From Tanypteryx hageni (lineage: Eukaryota > Arthropoda > Insecta > Odonata > Petaluridae), in the NCBI GenBank assembly GCA_028673005.1, contig CM054113.1:72302500-72366499 (forward strand): 64,000 bases of DNA, given 5' to 3'. Made by a program: the position numbers and the translations under genes. The notes beneath the pieces were generated by a model, which did no database searches, was not told where the DNA came from, and saw only the letters and a program-made list of their open reading frames with translations. This document shows positions 46,732 through 59,379 of the stretch, piece after piece; position 1 is the stretch's first letter, and each line of letters starts with the position of its first letter.

Positions 46732-49317
46732 TTTAATCAAGATTAATTATTGATTTATAATGATATGCAGCCAGCATCTGCTCTTCAAAGATACTCGTCA
46801 ATCAATCTGTCTCATATTTAAGTAAAAACTCTTTGGAGCAACGTAAATCAATACGAAGTCTCAAAGTTTGGGGTCAAATATTGGTCTCTTTCGCCATTAT
46901 TGCCTATTAAAATTCGGAGTAATCGTATTTTTTAGATTTTCATCTTATTATTTCTCTGATTTCACGTACCTTGGTTCTTATTATCGAAGCCATTGTGCGG
47001 ATAAATCCCTTTTCATCCTTCTCCAAATATTTCCCAATCAAAATTTCTCCGAATCTTATTTTTATGCAAATTCCCATCAGCATTTTCGCGGTTTCTTTCC
47101 TCCCGAAATTTCTCCGCTACCCCAACTCCCCCTTTCTCCCGCACTCCAAATTTTACCCTTTTCCCCAACAATTCCATTAAATCCCTTTTCCTTCTCCGTA
47201 ACCCTTCCCTTTCTCTCCTCTCCCCTTCCCTCAGTCTTAGTTAGGACCCTCGGAGCTTAGCTATGCGTGCGGTGCTGTTAGTGGGAAGGATCTTCGGGCC
47301 GCAGACGCCGTGTTTACAATCACTCCGTTGTGAAGCGGGGAATAATAGAACCGATTATGCATGCGCCCTTATGCCTCCCACATATTTCCATGGTTACGCC
47401 GCTCGCCCCAAGTTCGCTATCTCTGCGGAGGAAGGAGAGTGGGGTCGTTTTCTGGCTGCGGAGAGGTGGGGAAGGGAGTGGTAGTTGACGAGGGATAGAG
47501 AAAGAGAGAGAGAGAGGGCGCAAGGGATTTCCGTTTTTAGCGAGGTAAGGGTTTGTTGTTGTGAAGGGAGAAATGGGAATGGGAGGGTGGAAGTTAGTGG
47601 GGGGTGGGGTGAGAGAGGGTGTTTTTAAGTGCCTGGGCAACCTGTTGAAGGGGTGTTTTGTAAAAGGAGGGGGAGAGAAGGGGGATTGGAGGGATGTCTT
47701 TCGGTATCCGAGAAACGAAGAGCGGGTGAAAGAGAGAGAAAGGAGAACGGAAGCTTGAGATGAAAAACGTAGTGTTATGCTGGTGTTATGGAAAGGAGTT
47801 GAACTGGGAAAAGTTAATTTGATATTTGACCGGGGAGAAAGTGCAGATAATATGGGATATGACTCAGATTAGAAAAGTGTAATTATTTATAATAAACGAA
47901 CTTGGCCAGTTACCAGTGCAATTGCAATTTAATTAATTTTACGTGTTTCTTAGCTATCCCTCCCAAATCGCAATCAAGTCGCTTCATAGACTGTAGTTGC
48001 TAATTACGTTAAGTAATATATTCTCATAACTAAGGTCGTGGATTTGAATCCTTAATCGCTCATTCATTGGAAAATAAGCTTTTTCGTTGATAATTAGGTA
48101 GGGAAAGTCGCAAAAAAAGTATTGGACTTTTGGCGGTAAAAAGTAAGCATTGGCGGTTATTGATGGATGCGTACAGAGACCGTTTTATGACACATCATGA
48201 ACGAGCCTTTGAACCGTTAAGTGACTGGATTCTTTGAACGTGTGACGTTAGGACGTAAAGAGAGGATGAGAAGAGGAGTAAAGGGAAACATCGATGCTAA
48301 ACCCTCTGGAAGAGAAATCGTTCTCGTGTTTTTCTTGTGTTATATGGAAAGAGGGATGCTCCGATATTCACTTTTTTTCTCCCTCAATCTATCTGCCCTC
48401 TGGGGGATGTTGTTTTTCCCCACAAGCCATTGAGCGTAGGGTTGCTTGTTCAGTAGCGCGGGAAGAATACTGCATCTCGCGAAATTACAAAGCCCAAAAT
48501 ATTTTTCCTCCTTCATGTTTTATCATCTGTCGTGTATTTTTCCTTGTACATTAGTATAGAATCGAGCTTTGCGATAAGCAACGAGTCTCTACTTGATCAT
48601 CTATTTTTCAGTCGAACGCAGAAATTTTCAGATCATGTTTCTTTGAAAACCTAAGCATTAATTAGTTTAATTTTTTTCGGTAAAAGCAGAAGCTATGCAA
48701 AATGAAGCGCTTAATTCATAATTGATGATGACGCGTGTGATTAATACCAGAAAAAGTGTAGATAGCTTTTGTAAAAATAGATTTAGTTATTTAGTCAAGC
48801 TTAGAAAATAATATCTCGTTTCCAAGAATCAGAATGGAGGTTTTGGAGCGGAAAATCAGGAGGCATTAAGTATTTCCTATTTTTCTGTGCCTCGGATGGC
48901 TAGAAAAGTTGCTAGCCTTTTTTATTATTTTAGAAAGGGAAAAGGCGATTCGAAAGATTTTTTTCGCAAGTTTTAAAGAAAAAGCTTTTAACGCCCTTCT
49001 TTTCGTAGAAAACATCTCGACTTCCTCCCTCCAACACCTCTTCTTTCGCCTTCGAATTTTTCTAAACATAAAAGGGAAATTCTTCTCCGATACTTTCACC
49101 AAACTCATTTTCCATAATTCCTGCTCTACCTTCGCCCTCTTTTCCCTTGTCAATACATTCTCGAGGTCTATTTTTATACGCCAACGATTACTGGAAATTC
49201 ACGGATGATGTCATCCAATGTTGCTGTTCTCTGCTTTCGATTTAATATTGCGCATATTTATATTTTCGAGTTTTTTAGCGATTGAAATTGATTACCGTTT
49301 TTCTTTTGCTTTTCCAG
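46732..49317. other. Mixed DNA, nothing recognised
   Basis: A pyrimidine tract at about 47090-47240 and a GA/GT-rich purine tract at about 47490-47750 with G runs (GTGGGGGGTGGGG at about 47599). No gene supported. Confidence 0.45.
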
Positions 49318-49387
49318 GTTCTTTGAAACTTCCTGAAGGAAAGGACGACCAATTACATCTCTAGTACCCTCTGCATATTTAATACCG
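49318..49387 (+). other. Candidate 70-nt untranslated exon
   Basis: A long pyrimidine tract (TTTTTCTTTTGCTTTTCCAG) gives a near-ideal splice acceptor at 49316-49317. 70 nt later, ATACCG/GTGAGT gives a near-ideal donor with GT at 49388. All three frames contain stops (TGA at exon positions 7-9 and 17-19, TAG at 45-47), so if real it is a 5'-UTR exon or belongs to a noncoding RNA. It lies in AT-rich, intron-like DNA. The pairing of two strong sites at exon spacing is better evidence than either alone, but no transcript is visible. Confidence 0.35.
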
Positions 49388-49880
49388 GTGAGTGTGTGGT
49401 ATTATGCCTTTTGTCCTTTATTATTGATTGAAATTCTTTCACGTAGGTGGTGTCGTGTAATTAATGTTGGTTCTAATTTTATCCTGCTAATTACAATAGG
49501 AAAAGCCTAAAAGATGTCGGCGGAAATTTTTATTAATACTCCGATTTTTTTATCGTGTGACTTTTAAAATTCGCGTCTGTCTGTTAATTTAGTAACTTGC
49601 AGCCGCGTATTTTTTATACTTAAAGGGTTTTCAATAATTCCTTTTATTAAATAAGTCCGTAGTTACTTGGTTAACAACGCACTCTAAGGATATTGGATCT
49701 ATATAGCAATTAGGCGTTAGCTGCATATTGGGCAAATTGGAGAGCTTTTTGTTGCGGCTGTCTCTTATGTATCCAGATACGTTATACCGTTTTTCTCTTC
49801 ATGTTGAGGTAAAACTGTCTTGACGTTAAGTTCCTGTTGGCCAAGGAAAAAATCCGCTATCCTTGCGGGCGGTCCCTTGT
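49388..49880. other. AT-rich DNA, nothing recognised
   Basis: Intron-like sequence after the candidate donor. Confidence 0.45.
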
Positions 49881-50640
49881 CATTTTTCCCAACATCTTTC
49901 TATTTTTAACCCTTTCTCTCTCTCTCGCACATTACCACTCTCACTTTCCTCCACCCGCTTTTCTTTTTGTTTTGCTCCTCACTCTTTCCTGCCCTCATAT
50001 TTTCTTCCCTCTCTTGTCCTGTTTTATCTTGCGTCCCTCCTTCCACTCTATTTTCTTTTCATCTATGATTTTTTTCTGTCCATCTTTATTCCCTATCTCA
50101 TTTTATGTCTGTGTATATTTCCTCTCTACTTGGCCGTTTTTCCGTATTCTCTCAATCGATCTTTCTCGCGTTTTATCACTTTTTTCTTTTGCTATATATT
50201 CTCCGTATCTCTTCAGTTTACTTTCGAAGATTGTTTTTGTTTCTTACACTTACAATTTAATATTATCTCAGAAAATTCTTTTTCTCTGGCGAATCGTTCC
50301 ATTTCTCTCATTCTCTCCTTCTCTAACTTCTGTCTCTCCGTTTTCTCTTTCCCACTTCTCTATTCTTTCTCTCTCCCTCTTTCTCATTCCTGCTTTCTCA
50401 TTCCCTCTTTCTCATTCCCTATTTCCCTGTTCTCCAACTGCCACGGCGTTCTCTTTTACTCCTTTCATCTGCGTCCTCAACCCCTCTTTCACTCACTCGT
50501 TCCCCTTCCCTATACTTTTTTTTCCATCTTCCCCTCCACGTCGTCCCTTCCGCCCCGCACGCCACTCTCCCTCGCAGATTTCCTCCACTCCTCCTTGGTC
50601 TCACCCCTCTCTCTCTCTCTCGTCTATTGCCCCTTTGAAG
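49880..50640. repeat. Pyrimidine-rich tract
   Basis: About 760 bp of T/C-rich DNA with TCTCTCTC and repeated CTCATTCC words (about 50383-50420). Two overlapping plus-strand frames above 300 codons are Ser/Phe/Leu-rich and out of phase with each other. They are artefacts. Confidence 0.8.
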
Positions 50641-51524
50641 ATCTTCTCAAAGACTTACTCGGTAGTAAACTCCCTCCCCCTCCCCCCGTGCAAAAAAACG
50701 CGTGGGGCTCAGACGCTGTGTGGAAACGTTATGAGTCGTTTTGTGGTAGATTAAAATGCAGCGTAAGAATACGGAGGAAAATGGAGCGTCGCATGTAATC
50801 GCGGTGCCGTTTTTAAGCGTTAATGAAAAGGTTTTTGAGTCGAAGTCTCCATAGCGGCTAGTCCTGATAAAAATTGGGCTTCTCGTTATGCCCTCGTTTT
50901 TTATCTCTGTGTGTTTTTCTTCGCTATTTTTTCTTCACTGCGGATTTACTATAGCGAGAATGAAATTATTAAGAAATATTTTTTCTGCTTTTTCGCTAAG
51001 TGTTGGTTGTATTTTCACGCCGCAAAATTTATAGCTTTGTTGAGAGAGCTGCGTTTTTTTATAGAACTCATTTCTTTTTTCGAAGAGGTTCTCTCCGTCG
51101 ATCCAAGGCTCATGATACGACGCCAATTTTTCCGTTTGCAAGAGGTGAGAGCAGAAATCTGTTTTTTTTTTAAGGATAATATTGTACTCGTCATGTTTTT
51201 AGCTCGGTAATGGTGTTTAGCTCCAAAGAAGTTTGTTAAGACTGGCGGAAAACGTCGTGTATTGTTAATAAAAAAATGTCTGGGTTAGAAACTTTGACTA
51301 CATGTCTTTCTAAAGTGAAAACGTCGCTGAATGATTTATGGTTTAATCCATCCTTGGCCGAATGCGGTCCTGGAATATAAGAAGCAGAGGCGATCCGTAA
51401 ATTTTGGCGTTTGTATTTTTTAATTGAAATTAAGGTCATATATCCTTGATGATTGAAACTATAAAAATGTTAAAGATGTATTTGTGATATAACTAATTCT
51501 CTCATTAAATTCCGATATAAACTC

Positions 51525-51594
51525 TCGTGCGGCCCGCCGAAGCATTCGCAACTTCCAGCGTGACCCGCCATGTGGAAATATTTGCCGACCCCTG
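51525..51594 (-). mobile_element. hAT-type MITE, family B fragment
   Basis: The minus strand from 51594 reads CAGGGGTCGGCAAATATTTC, then ACATGGCGGGTC and GTTGCGAATGCTTCGGCGGG. This parallels the left 70 bp of 14572-14917. The other end was not found. Confidence 0.7.
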
Positions 51595-51839
51595 AGCTAG
51601 ACGAAGCGACAAAAAATTTATCGCGAAAGTTTGCTATCCCGTATCTTCGTGAGAGGAAAGGGTGGAAGTATCGGAGTGGGGGCGGAAAGTGCGGGTGTGT
51701 GGCGCAGGGGGCGGGTAAGAAGACAGGGTCAGTCCTCCCCACTCCACCCTCTATCCGTCACCTCCCTACCTCCTTCCCTCTTCGTCGACATCACACATCC
51801 GCGGCGTTTGACAACCCCATCGTGGCGGGGATGTTGTAA

Positions 51840-52170
51840 AAAGGAGCGGTGCTGGACGGAAGGGAAGGTAGGGGAGGGGCGGGTAGGGAAAGGGGCTGGA
51901 CGCATAAAGAGGGACGTACGAGTGGATGGGAAGGCCGTATATTTTTTATTCAGGAGAAGAGGGAGGAAGAAGGGGAGCGAAAAGATAGGGTGAGGCAGGG
52001 TGATAGTTTGTGTGCTGGGGAGGGGTGGTGGAGGAGCGAGAGAAGGGAAATTGGATGGGCGAGGGAGGGGAAGGTGGAGGATCGAGGGAGGGGAAGGTGG
52101 AGGGGCGAAAGAGGGGGAGAGGGAGGTGAAGGGGCGAGGGAGGGGTGGTGAGGGGTGAGAGAGGGGGCGG
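51840..52170. repeat. Purine-rich tract with tandem GGGAGGGGAAGGTGGAGG
   Basis: G/A-rich plus strand. The 18-bp word GGGAGGGGAAGGTGGAGG occurs twice at about 52063 and 52087, with related words before and after. It has several quadruplex-compatible G runs. A further two-copy word CCCTCAACACTTCCCGTTT lies at about 52411 and 52446. Confidence 0.7.
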
Positions 52171-52559
52171 GATGGAAGGTCTCGATCGTCCGCGTCATCA
52201 TGACTACCACTTTTCGTGGGACTCGGGGATTTATCGAGCCGCATTGCAGTATAATGATTGAGAGAGAGAGAGAGTTTACCCCCGGGTGGGGGAGGGAGGA
52301 GGGGGATGGATGGATGGTTGGCAGCAGTGGGAGGACTACGTATATGAGGAGGAGAAGGCCTCTGCCCAAATTCGTCCCTCTTCCTCTCTCTATAACTCTC
52401 TCGCTCTCTCTCCCTCAACACTTCCCGTTTCCAAACTCTCTCCTTCCCTCAACACTTCCCGTTTTCTTTCTCCGAGGCAGAGAGAGGGTTATATTTTTTG
52501 TCCTTTAACAGACCACACCCTCCTATTATGTTTCAAAAGAGTGATCTGAATAAGTTAGT

Positions 52560-53855
52560 CCTCCGCCAAGTACGAGGTTTATTAGGTTTTTAAAGGTTTC
52601 TTTTTCCGAGTGGTCTTTAGTATCGCAGCGGCTATTTGGGTCGAATCCTATTTCGGATCATGAGTCGTGTGCTTAAGTCTTGTGTACCGAACGGTGTTAC
52701 AATAGTACCGTTTACTTGAACCGTGTGTTGGTGCTTTTTTATGTCCCAAACACATATATTTTGTATATTTTCGTGATGTCGAGGGATTAGTTTCGGTTTT
52801 GACCGCACGCCTGCCTCTCCCGATTCGCGAATTAAGTATGCAAATTTGGTGAAAGCGTTCCGAGCGTTCTTAATTAACACGTCAGCTTTCGAATTTAAGG
52901 TAAATTAGGTGTATTTTTAATTAATTTTCCGCGTCGACGCATAATTTTGACACCATTAACGTCAAATATCGTGACGAATTATGAAAAAAAAAACACCGAG
53001 GAAGCAACGCTGCTGTCAAATTTCTCTCGTAAAACTAAATAAAAAACGTTTCCTTCGGGCTCTGATTCTATAGATATGTAATTTTTTTCGGCTTGCGAAT
53101 AACGAATCGAGGTTGTCTAGTAAAAGATAGCATCCCTTAGTTATCTCGCAAACTGCCATCTATGTCTCACTTCCGCGTTTATAAAACACTTTCACAACGC
53201 TTGAAATTTACTCCAAAATCATATCTCGCGTCGCAAGCGTTAGCACCTACTCCATCAAGGCCTTCGGAGCGAGAGAATATTTTGCATGTTATGCTCGGTT
53301 GATGGAGTTGTCTGGTGTCGCGTGTGCATGTGTGTGTTCCTGCATGCGGGGGGATCTTCTCCAGCACCTCGCTCGCGACCTCTCCATCAGCCGCCCCATT
53401 TCGTTTCCACCCCCAACCCCTTTAGACCCGCTTAATGAAGCTGACTCCGGCCGCAGTGACAAGCGTGGGTGTCGGCCCGAGAAGGTGGGAAGCGTAGGGT
53501 TTAAGGGGGTTTTCTTCTCCCCTGCTCTCCTTCTTCCCATGTATATCTCCCCCACAGGGTCCTTTCCAAGCGCAATTAATGCACTCCAGGCTTCGCACTT
53601 AACACCCCGCAGGGTGGAGTATGGAGGGAAGGCGTGGGTGGAAGGAAGTATGACTTCCTCGGTATATCCACGATCCTTCCTCCCTCCCCCCACTATGCAC
53701 ATCCTTCACACCCGTCCCCCATTCTCTTTCCATTCCTACCAACTTAGACGTCTCTCTCTCTCTCGGGCGTTCTCATTAATTAAGTGGCTGCATAAGGTGG
53801 TTGATTCGGTACAGCTCGGAGGGTGGTTTTGTTGCCGGTGAGCGTGCCTGCAGTG
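52560..53855. other. Mixed DNA, nothing recognised
   Basis: AT-rich to about 53200, then a C-rich and CT-rich patch at 53340-53760. No gene supported. Confidence 0.45.
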
Positions 53856-53873
53856 TGAGAGAGAGAGAGAGAG
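53856..53873. repeat. (GA)n microsatellite
   Basis: Nine GA units. Confidence 0.85.
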
Positions 53874-53879
53874 TGGCAG

Positions 53880-55100
53880 GTTAAATGAGTTCTCGTCGTC
53901 AAGGACAAGGGGGTCGGTGGATGGTGGAGGGAGTGGGAAGGAAGGAGGGCGGTCGGGAGGTGAGGGGAGGTTGTGATGAACGCGCTCCCGCTTGGCCATT
54001 AAAGAACAGGTCGGTGGGACATTGGAGTTTTATGTCATGGGCCGCGTGTGGTAGTGTGGTCTGGGTGCGTATGGAGTTGGCTTTCTCTCCGTCTCTCATT
54101 TGATTGCCATCGCGACCCAAGTTGCGGCCGAGTGCAACTTTTCATCGGTGGGGAGAGGGAAAAATAAAAATATTGGCGACTAGTTGTGAAAGTGAATTAA
54201 AACGATCGCTCTTTTTTGTGTTGTTTTCATCCATTTTATTTGCATCCGTTTGGATATATTTCTCGGTGCTTCTATACGTTCCGACGAATATGAAACACTC
54301 GTTCTCATGATTATTTGTGTGATTTAAGGCGGTTATACTTTATATATTTATATCCATATAAGTTCTGATTTTTCACTTTCACTTTTTTCACTTTAATGCA
54401 CTGACGGTGTTTAAATCATTCCATAAGTGGTGTTTTGTGCCAAGCAGTAAAAACCACTTTTATATGATATTATTGATATAGAAAATAAATATCCTTCATT
54501 TGCAAACAATAAATCACGTAATATGTATATAGAAAACAAGTTTTATATAAAAGCTGGAGCGAAACATCTTTTTATATCGGAATAGGGCGTAATTAAATCG
54601 CCACTTCAATTTTCTCGCCTTTTCGACGCTTCCAAAATAACACGTCTCGCCGTATTCTCTTTCGAACCCGTCGTGTTAACAAATGTACTCGAGCGGTTTA
54701 CGTGTTTTTTGAAAGAGGAACAAAAGACTAGTGGCGCGTCTCCGTCTCTCTTTTACGCGGTGGTTTTCCACGAGAAGAAGTAGACTGCCTTTCTCCCACC
54801 CCCTATCTCCCTTCGATCCTACTCCACTCCCTCTATTTCTCCCTTCTCAGCCTCTCTGTAAAGTGCGGTCGTGTCGGGGGTGGAGGGAGGAGTGGGGATG
54901 CTGGCATGGGACTAACGGGAGGCGAGGAGGAAAAGGAGGTGGAGGGAAGAATGGGAGGTGTTGAAGTGGGTGTCGTGGATCAAAGGGGATTACGAGGAAA
55001 GAATGGGAAGCACTACTCTCCCACTAGCTTCTCTCTCTCTCTCTCCCCTTTCGTCTCACTCTCTCCGTCCCGCGAGACTCCTGCGGGAGGATGGTGGAGT
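53880..55100. other. Mixed DNA, nothing recognised
   Basis: A purine patch at about 53905-53975, AT-rich at about 54180-54600, then CT- and GA-rich patches. No gene supported. Confidence 0.45.
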
Positions 55101-55117
55101 GGGTGGGTGGGTGTGGG
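55101..55117 (+). other. Strong G-quadruplex motif
   Basis: GGGTGGGTGGGTGTGGG: four G3 runs with loops of 1, 1 and 3 nt. This is among the most stable quadruplex classes. Confidence 0.6.
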
Positions 55118-55259
55118 AGTAAGGGAGAAGGAAAGAGCGGATGAAGGGGTCGGAGAGGGAATGTGTATGCATGTGTATGTTTGTCTGCGTGTGGGAGGAA
55201 GCAAGGAAATGACGGGGAGATTCGAGAGAGTAGACTCTTCTTCATAGCATAGCCTTCCA

Positions 55260-57612
55260 TTAAGAATATGACCTCATCTTTTATTGCTCACAACTGCGAT
55301 TTTCTTTCTCCTCTCGTTCTTTTTTACAATCGCGGCCAGGGCTGATTTTATACCTCTCTCCTTTCTGGTTTTCTTTGTTATTGTTTCGTTTCCTTCGTTT
55401 TTCTGCAATTTTCTCTTTCTTCAGCGCGCTCTCTCCACCCGTCGTAAGCCTGATGCTTCCTTAGGTCTCATTAGTTTCACATTCACGGTTATTCCCTGAA
55501 GTACTGCCTTTTTTTCTTCTTCTTATGCCTCGTCCAACGAAAGGAAATTGTGTACTAATCAATATGGAAATAAAAATGAGTGTTTATATTAATGGGATCA
55601 TTGCGTGAGACGTGTTATTATGTATCACCAACGAAGAAATGTTTGGGGTCTTTGGGTGTGTTGATTTGGTTGCTCGACAAGTACATCTATTACCTATCTT
55701 AGTTTGACTTCGCGAGTTGTAATGACGAACTTCGTTAAAGACAAAATTTACAAGAAACGCCGGACAGCATTGCTAATTCGATGCGGCATGATTATTTTAC
55801 TCATCTAAACCGTAATATTGTAGCTCAAGTGGAGTGGCCTGAGAAAATTTGAATTTCGTGGGAGATAGTGTATTAATACTTCCAGTCCTCACGATTTTAT
55901 CTCATTATTAATATTTGGAAAGCTAGTAGGCTTTTTTTGTTTAGTATTAACCAAGTGTTTTTGTTTTAAATATACCTCAAAGTGATATCATGTCGACCTA
56001 AATATTTTAGATATCGTCAAAACGTTCTGTTTTTATCGATGTCTCCAAATCATTCTCTGGTAGATGCACATCTGCATGTTACTCTGCAATTCAACAGAGT
56101 GGTGCACGGTAGGAGGTGCATTTTCACCTAAACGTCGCTAACAATTTTTTCTCGCAGGTTGTTACTTCCTTGTTGTGATACTGTATCATTTTCTGAAAAA
56201 AAAACGAGCTTCGATATCGCTCTGTCCTACAATCGATATCACGTGTTTTATACGGAAGGCTAATTGGCACTCATTTCCCCTAATTGGGCTCTTCGCAATC
56301 GTGGTGCTCTAACTCAAAAGAAAAAGAAACAACTCTCGCACATTTTTCCGCAAACGATGCCACCCACGTTTCTCTCGCACCTTCTCCTTTCTGATGTTAT
56401 TCTTTTGATCCCCTTCCCTTGGCAACCGCATCGCAACCCTTTCGACACTTTCATCTCCGCCGCCGTGCCTTTCCCTTTCCTCGAGGGCAACACCTCAGCG
56501 GTCGCGCGTGTTTCTCCTCCCCCGTAAGACAAGAAGTCCCCCTCCCTCTCTTTATTCCGAACCCCTTCCCTTCTCCTCAGTCTTGTGTGTTCCCTCTCGT
56601 TTCCCTACTACGCCCACAACTAACTGCGATGTCTCCGCGATTTTATTTTATTATTACGCCCGGAGCGCCGCGCACTTACTCCGTTTGCATACTCGCTCTT
56701 TCTCTTCCCCCTCCAGCCTCTCTTTCATCGTCGTCTCAGTTCCAACTTTGACAGAGGAGTTGTTGTTGTTGTTGTCGTTACCCCTTTGACTCGTCGTGTA
56801 ATCCTTCTCGTCAGGAGGTGGTGCTGTGTAGGAAAGGTGTGAGGTGGAGATGGTGAGGGATAAGAAGGTGGCGATGGGTTGGAGGATGCGGTGTCAGATG
56901 TTTCCCGCCCTCGCCTCGCCGAGGTAAAGTTTCGCGTAAATCCGCTTGTCAATTATTTTCCATCCGCGTTCCCAATCCCATTCCCCCCTAGTCGATTGCG
57001 TGGATGTATTTTTTTTGCGCGTTTTCTCGGGTATGACGATGAAAGAAAGGCGCGTTTATGAAACCTTTTTGAGGTCTTATGTTTTTAAAAAGATGCTTGT
57101 TAAGGGATCTGAGAAACTTTGTGGCGAATAAGTTTGGCATGCTAATCAATAGTTTGCTAATTTGTTCCGTTGCTTGCGATTTCCGTTTTTATTATTTTTA
57201 AACGTGTGATATCCGCATCATTTTAGTCATCGCTATGACCAACGATGTAATGTAACGTAGTTACACAAATTCTGTGGAAATGCAATTATGTCGCTTTCAT
57301 GTCCGAGGAATCGAAAACAGTAAGTCCTTTCATTTTTTTACTCTTGCGTATTCTGAACAAAATGAGCGGTTCTTGTTTCTAACGTCTTTTTTTAGTTTTT
57401 AATCGATCTCCCGGGCGTAAATGCCGCAAGGGTTCCTTGTACACGTTTGTATGTTCAATCGCTTTCCTTCCTACCACTTAAATACACCTTCATAACCCTT
57501 GCCTCTTTCCCCTTTCCCTTCCTTTTGCACGCTCCTTGCTTTGTTTCCACCACAAGGGTGCATCTCTTGTAATCCCAGACCTTTCTCAACACGGAGCGAG
57601 GTCCCCTCCCTT
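55260..57612. other. Mixed DNA, nothing recognised
   Basis: CT-rich patches at about 55300-55450 and 56270-56750. A (GTT)n run at 56758-56775. A donor-like AACAGTAAGT at about 57316. No domain-bearing frame. Confidence 0.45.
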
Positions 57613-57613
57613 C

Positions 57614-57646
<33 letters not shown>
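57613..57646. repeat. C12 followed by (TC)11
   Basis: A homopolymer of 12 C followed by about 11 TC units. A (CTC)n run lies at about 57726-57743. Confidence 0.9.
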
Positions 57647-57749
57647 CTCCACCACTTAACTTTAGCAAGCGATAACCCTTGTGAACTTTGCCGCTCCTGT
57701 TTCCATCCCATCGACCCCACCTCTCTTCCTCCTCCTCCTCCTCTTCAGC

Positions 57750-59370
57750 CACCCACTTAGCCCAACCCCCGCCCTCTCACTCTGTTTCTTACGCCCACAG
57801 TTCCCTTAAAAAATCTTTTCAAACGAGTTCTTCTCCTTTCTTGCCATTCTCTCTCCCTGTTCGAAATGCAATCCATCCACTCGCCCACTCTCTTCTTCAA
57901 CTTCGGTGTGAGGTTTTTTAGACATGCGGAACAAGAAGATAGTTGGCGGTAAGTGGGTGGAACGTTAAAGAGTTTGGGTAAGAGCAAGAAAAGAAAGAAC
58001 TGTGATGAGAGGGGAAGGGAGGATCAATATTTGGTTTTGATAAGGGAAAGGAGCAATAGAATTGTGACGTATTTCTATAAAAATATTCACTTCTGATGGT
58101 TGAAGCTAAAGAACGAGACATAAGATATACTGTGATTAATAGGAATGTTGAAAATTCTTCCCTATTGCCGAACCAGTGCTTTCTAAAACATATAAGAAAC
58201 ACCTATGGCTATAAAATTGTAGGATGTGGCTGATATGCATTTCTTCTATGAGTTGCATTTCGCCAAATTTTTATTCTCAGTTAATAAGTGATTTTGGCAT
58301 ATATTACACAAGGGACCATTTTATGAAATTGTTTTAAAATACCTTATAATAACTTCTTATCATTTAATCTTAAATTGAGGTGGCAGTCGGCACTTCTCTT
58401 TTAAATATAGTGTTTTTCGTTAATGCGAGAAGCACCAAATGCGATGCAAAAGTCTAAAAGATTAAATCCACAGAAATTCCTTGTCAGTGTCTATATTACG
58501 GTAGTTGAATCATTTGTTCCCTCCGAAAAATACAAAAAAGTTTTTAAAATCACAAATAACAAACACTCGAGAAAATTATCAGGGTAAAGATCTGAGATTA
58601 GAATAAGTTGAATAATGTTGGTGATTGATTATACACAAATTCAAAGAAAAGGAAGAAATTTTCACAACATGGAGGTGAGCGTTGCAAGAGAGAAGGGGAT
58701 ATAGCGATAGATGGAGGAAGTTCTGGGGATGCCCACTTGTGTGTCATTATGTGAGTGTTCGCGCGGCTATTAATAGCTCGGTATGACGTGTATTTATAAA
58801 ACTCGTGGGGTGTAAGACGTGGACCAGAGCCGAGAAGGAGGCGACGATCAAAACGTGTGACGAGAAAGGAGAAGAAGCGTCATTCTGTGACACCGATCTT
58901 CCATTAGTAAGTTATATTAAACGCGTTCATTTGTTAACGGCCTCTTGGAGCTCTTATTTCCACCAAAACGAAAATGTTCGTCTGTATAACTCGCAGTAAT
59001 AAATTCTACTCCTTCACCTGGAATGATTTTTCAAAACTTGTCAAGTGCCGGAGAAATGTTTATTCATTTATATTTAAAAATAAATTCTCGTGAAATTTTT
59101 GCCGCAAAGATCCTTATTCTATTCCGGGATTAGGTTTTGCTGTAAATTATGTGGTAATTTATGACTCCGAAGTGCTGAATGTTGAATATTTCAATATAAT
59201 CCTTCATTATATAAGACGAAAAAGAGCCGAGCGTTACGAAGTTTACTGTCCATTAATGTACGGTTTTATAAATTTCTGCTCAGGTTTCTTCTGGAAATAA
59301 AAAAATGGCTATGCATTTCATTAACGTTACGTTTTACACGTGAACGATTTGGTACCCATGTACCGTAATA
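57750..59370. other. AT-rich DNA, nothing recognised
   Basis: Mostly AT-rich. TATTTATAAA at about 58791 is TATA-like and precedes a 64-codon frame at 58805-58999 without a domain. CCATTA/GTAAGT near 58905 is donor-like. This is too weak to call a gene. Confidence 0.4.
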
Positions 59371-59379
59371 CGGCTAAAT

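Noticed and set aside
48030..48060. GTGGATTTGAATCC as a tRNA/SINE B box
   Set aside because: Isolated word without A box or repeat partners.
49837..50798. Two overlapping frames of more than 300 codons
   Set aside because: Pyrimidine-rich DNA lacks stops in several phases. There is no domain, and the sequences are Phe/Ser/Leu low complexity.
51729..52421. 230-codon minus-strand Pro/Ser-rich frame
   Set aside because: It is the complement of a G/A-rich repeat tract. Low complexity, and a second minus-strand frame overlaps it.
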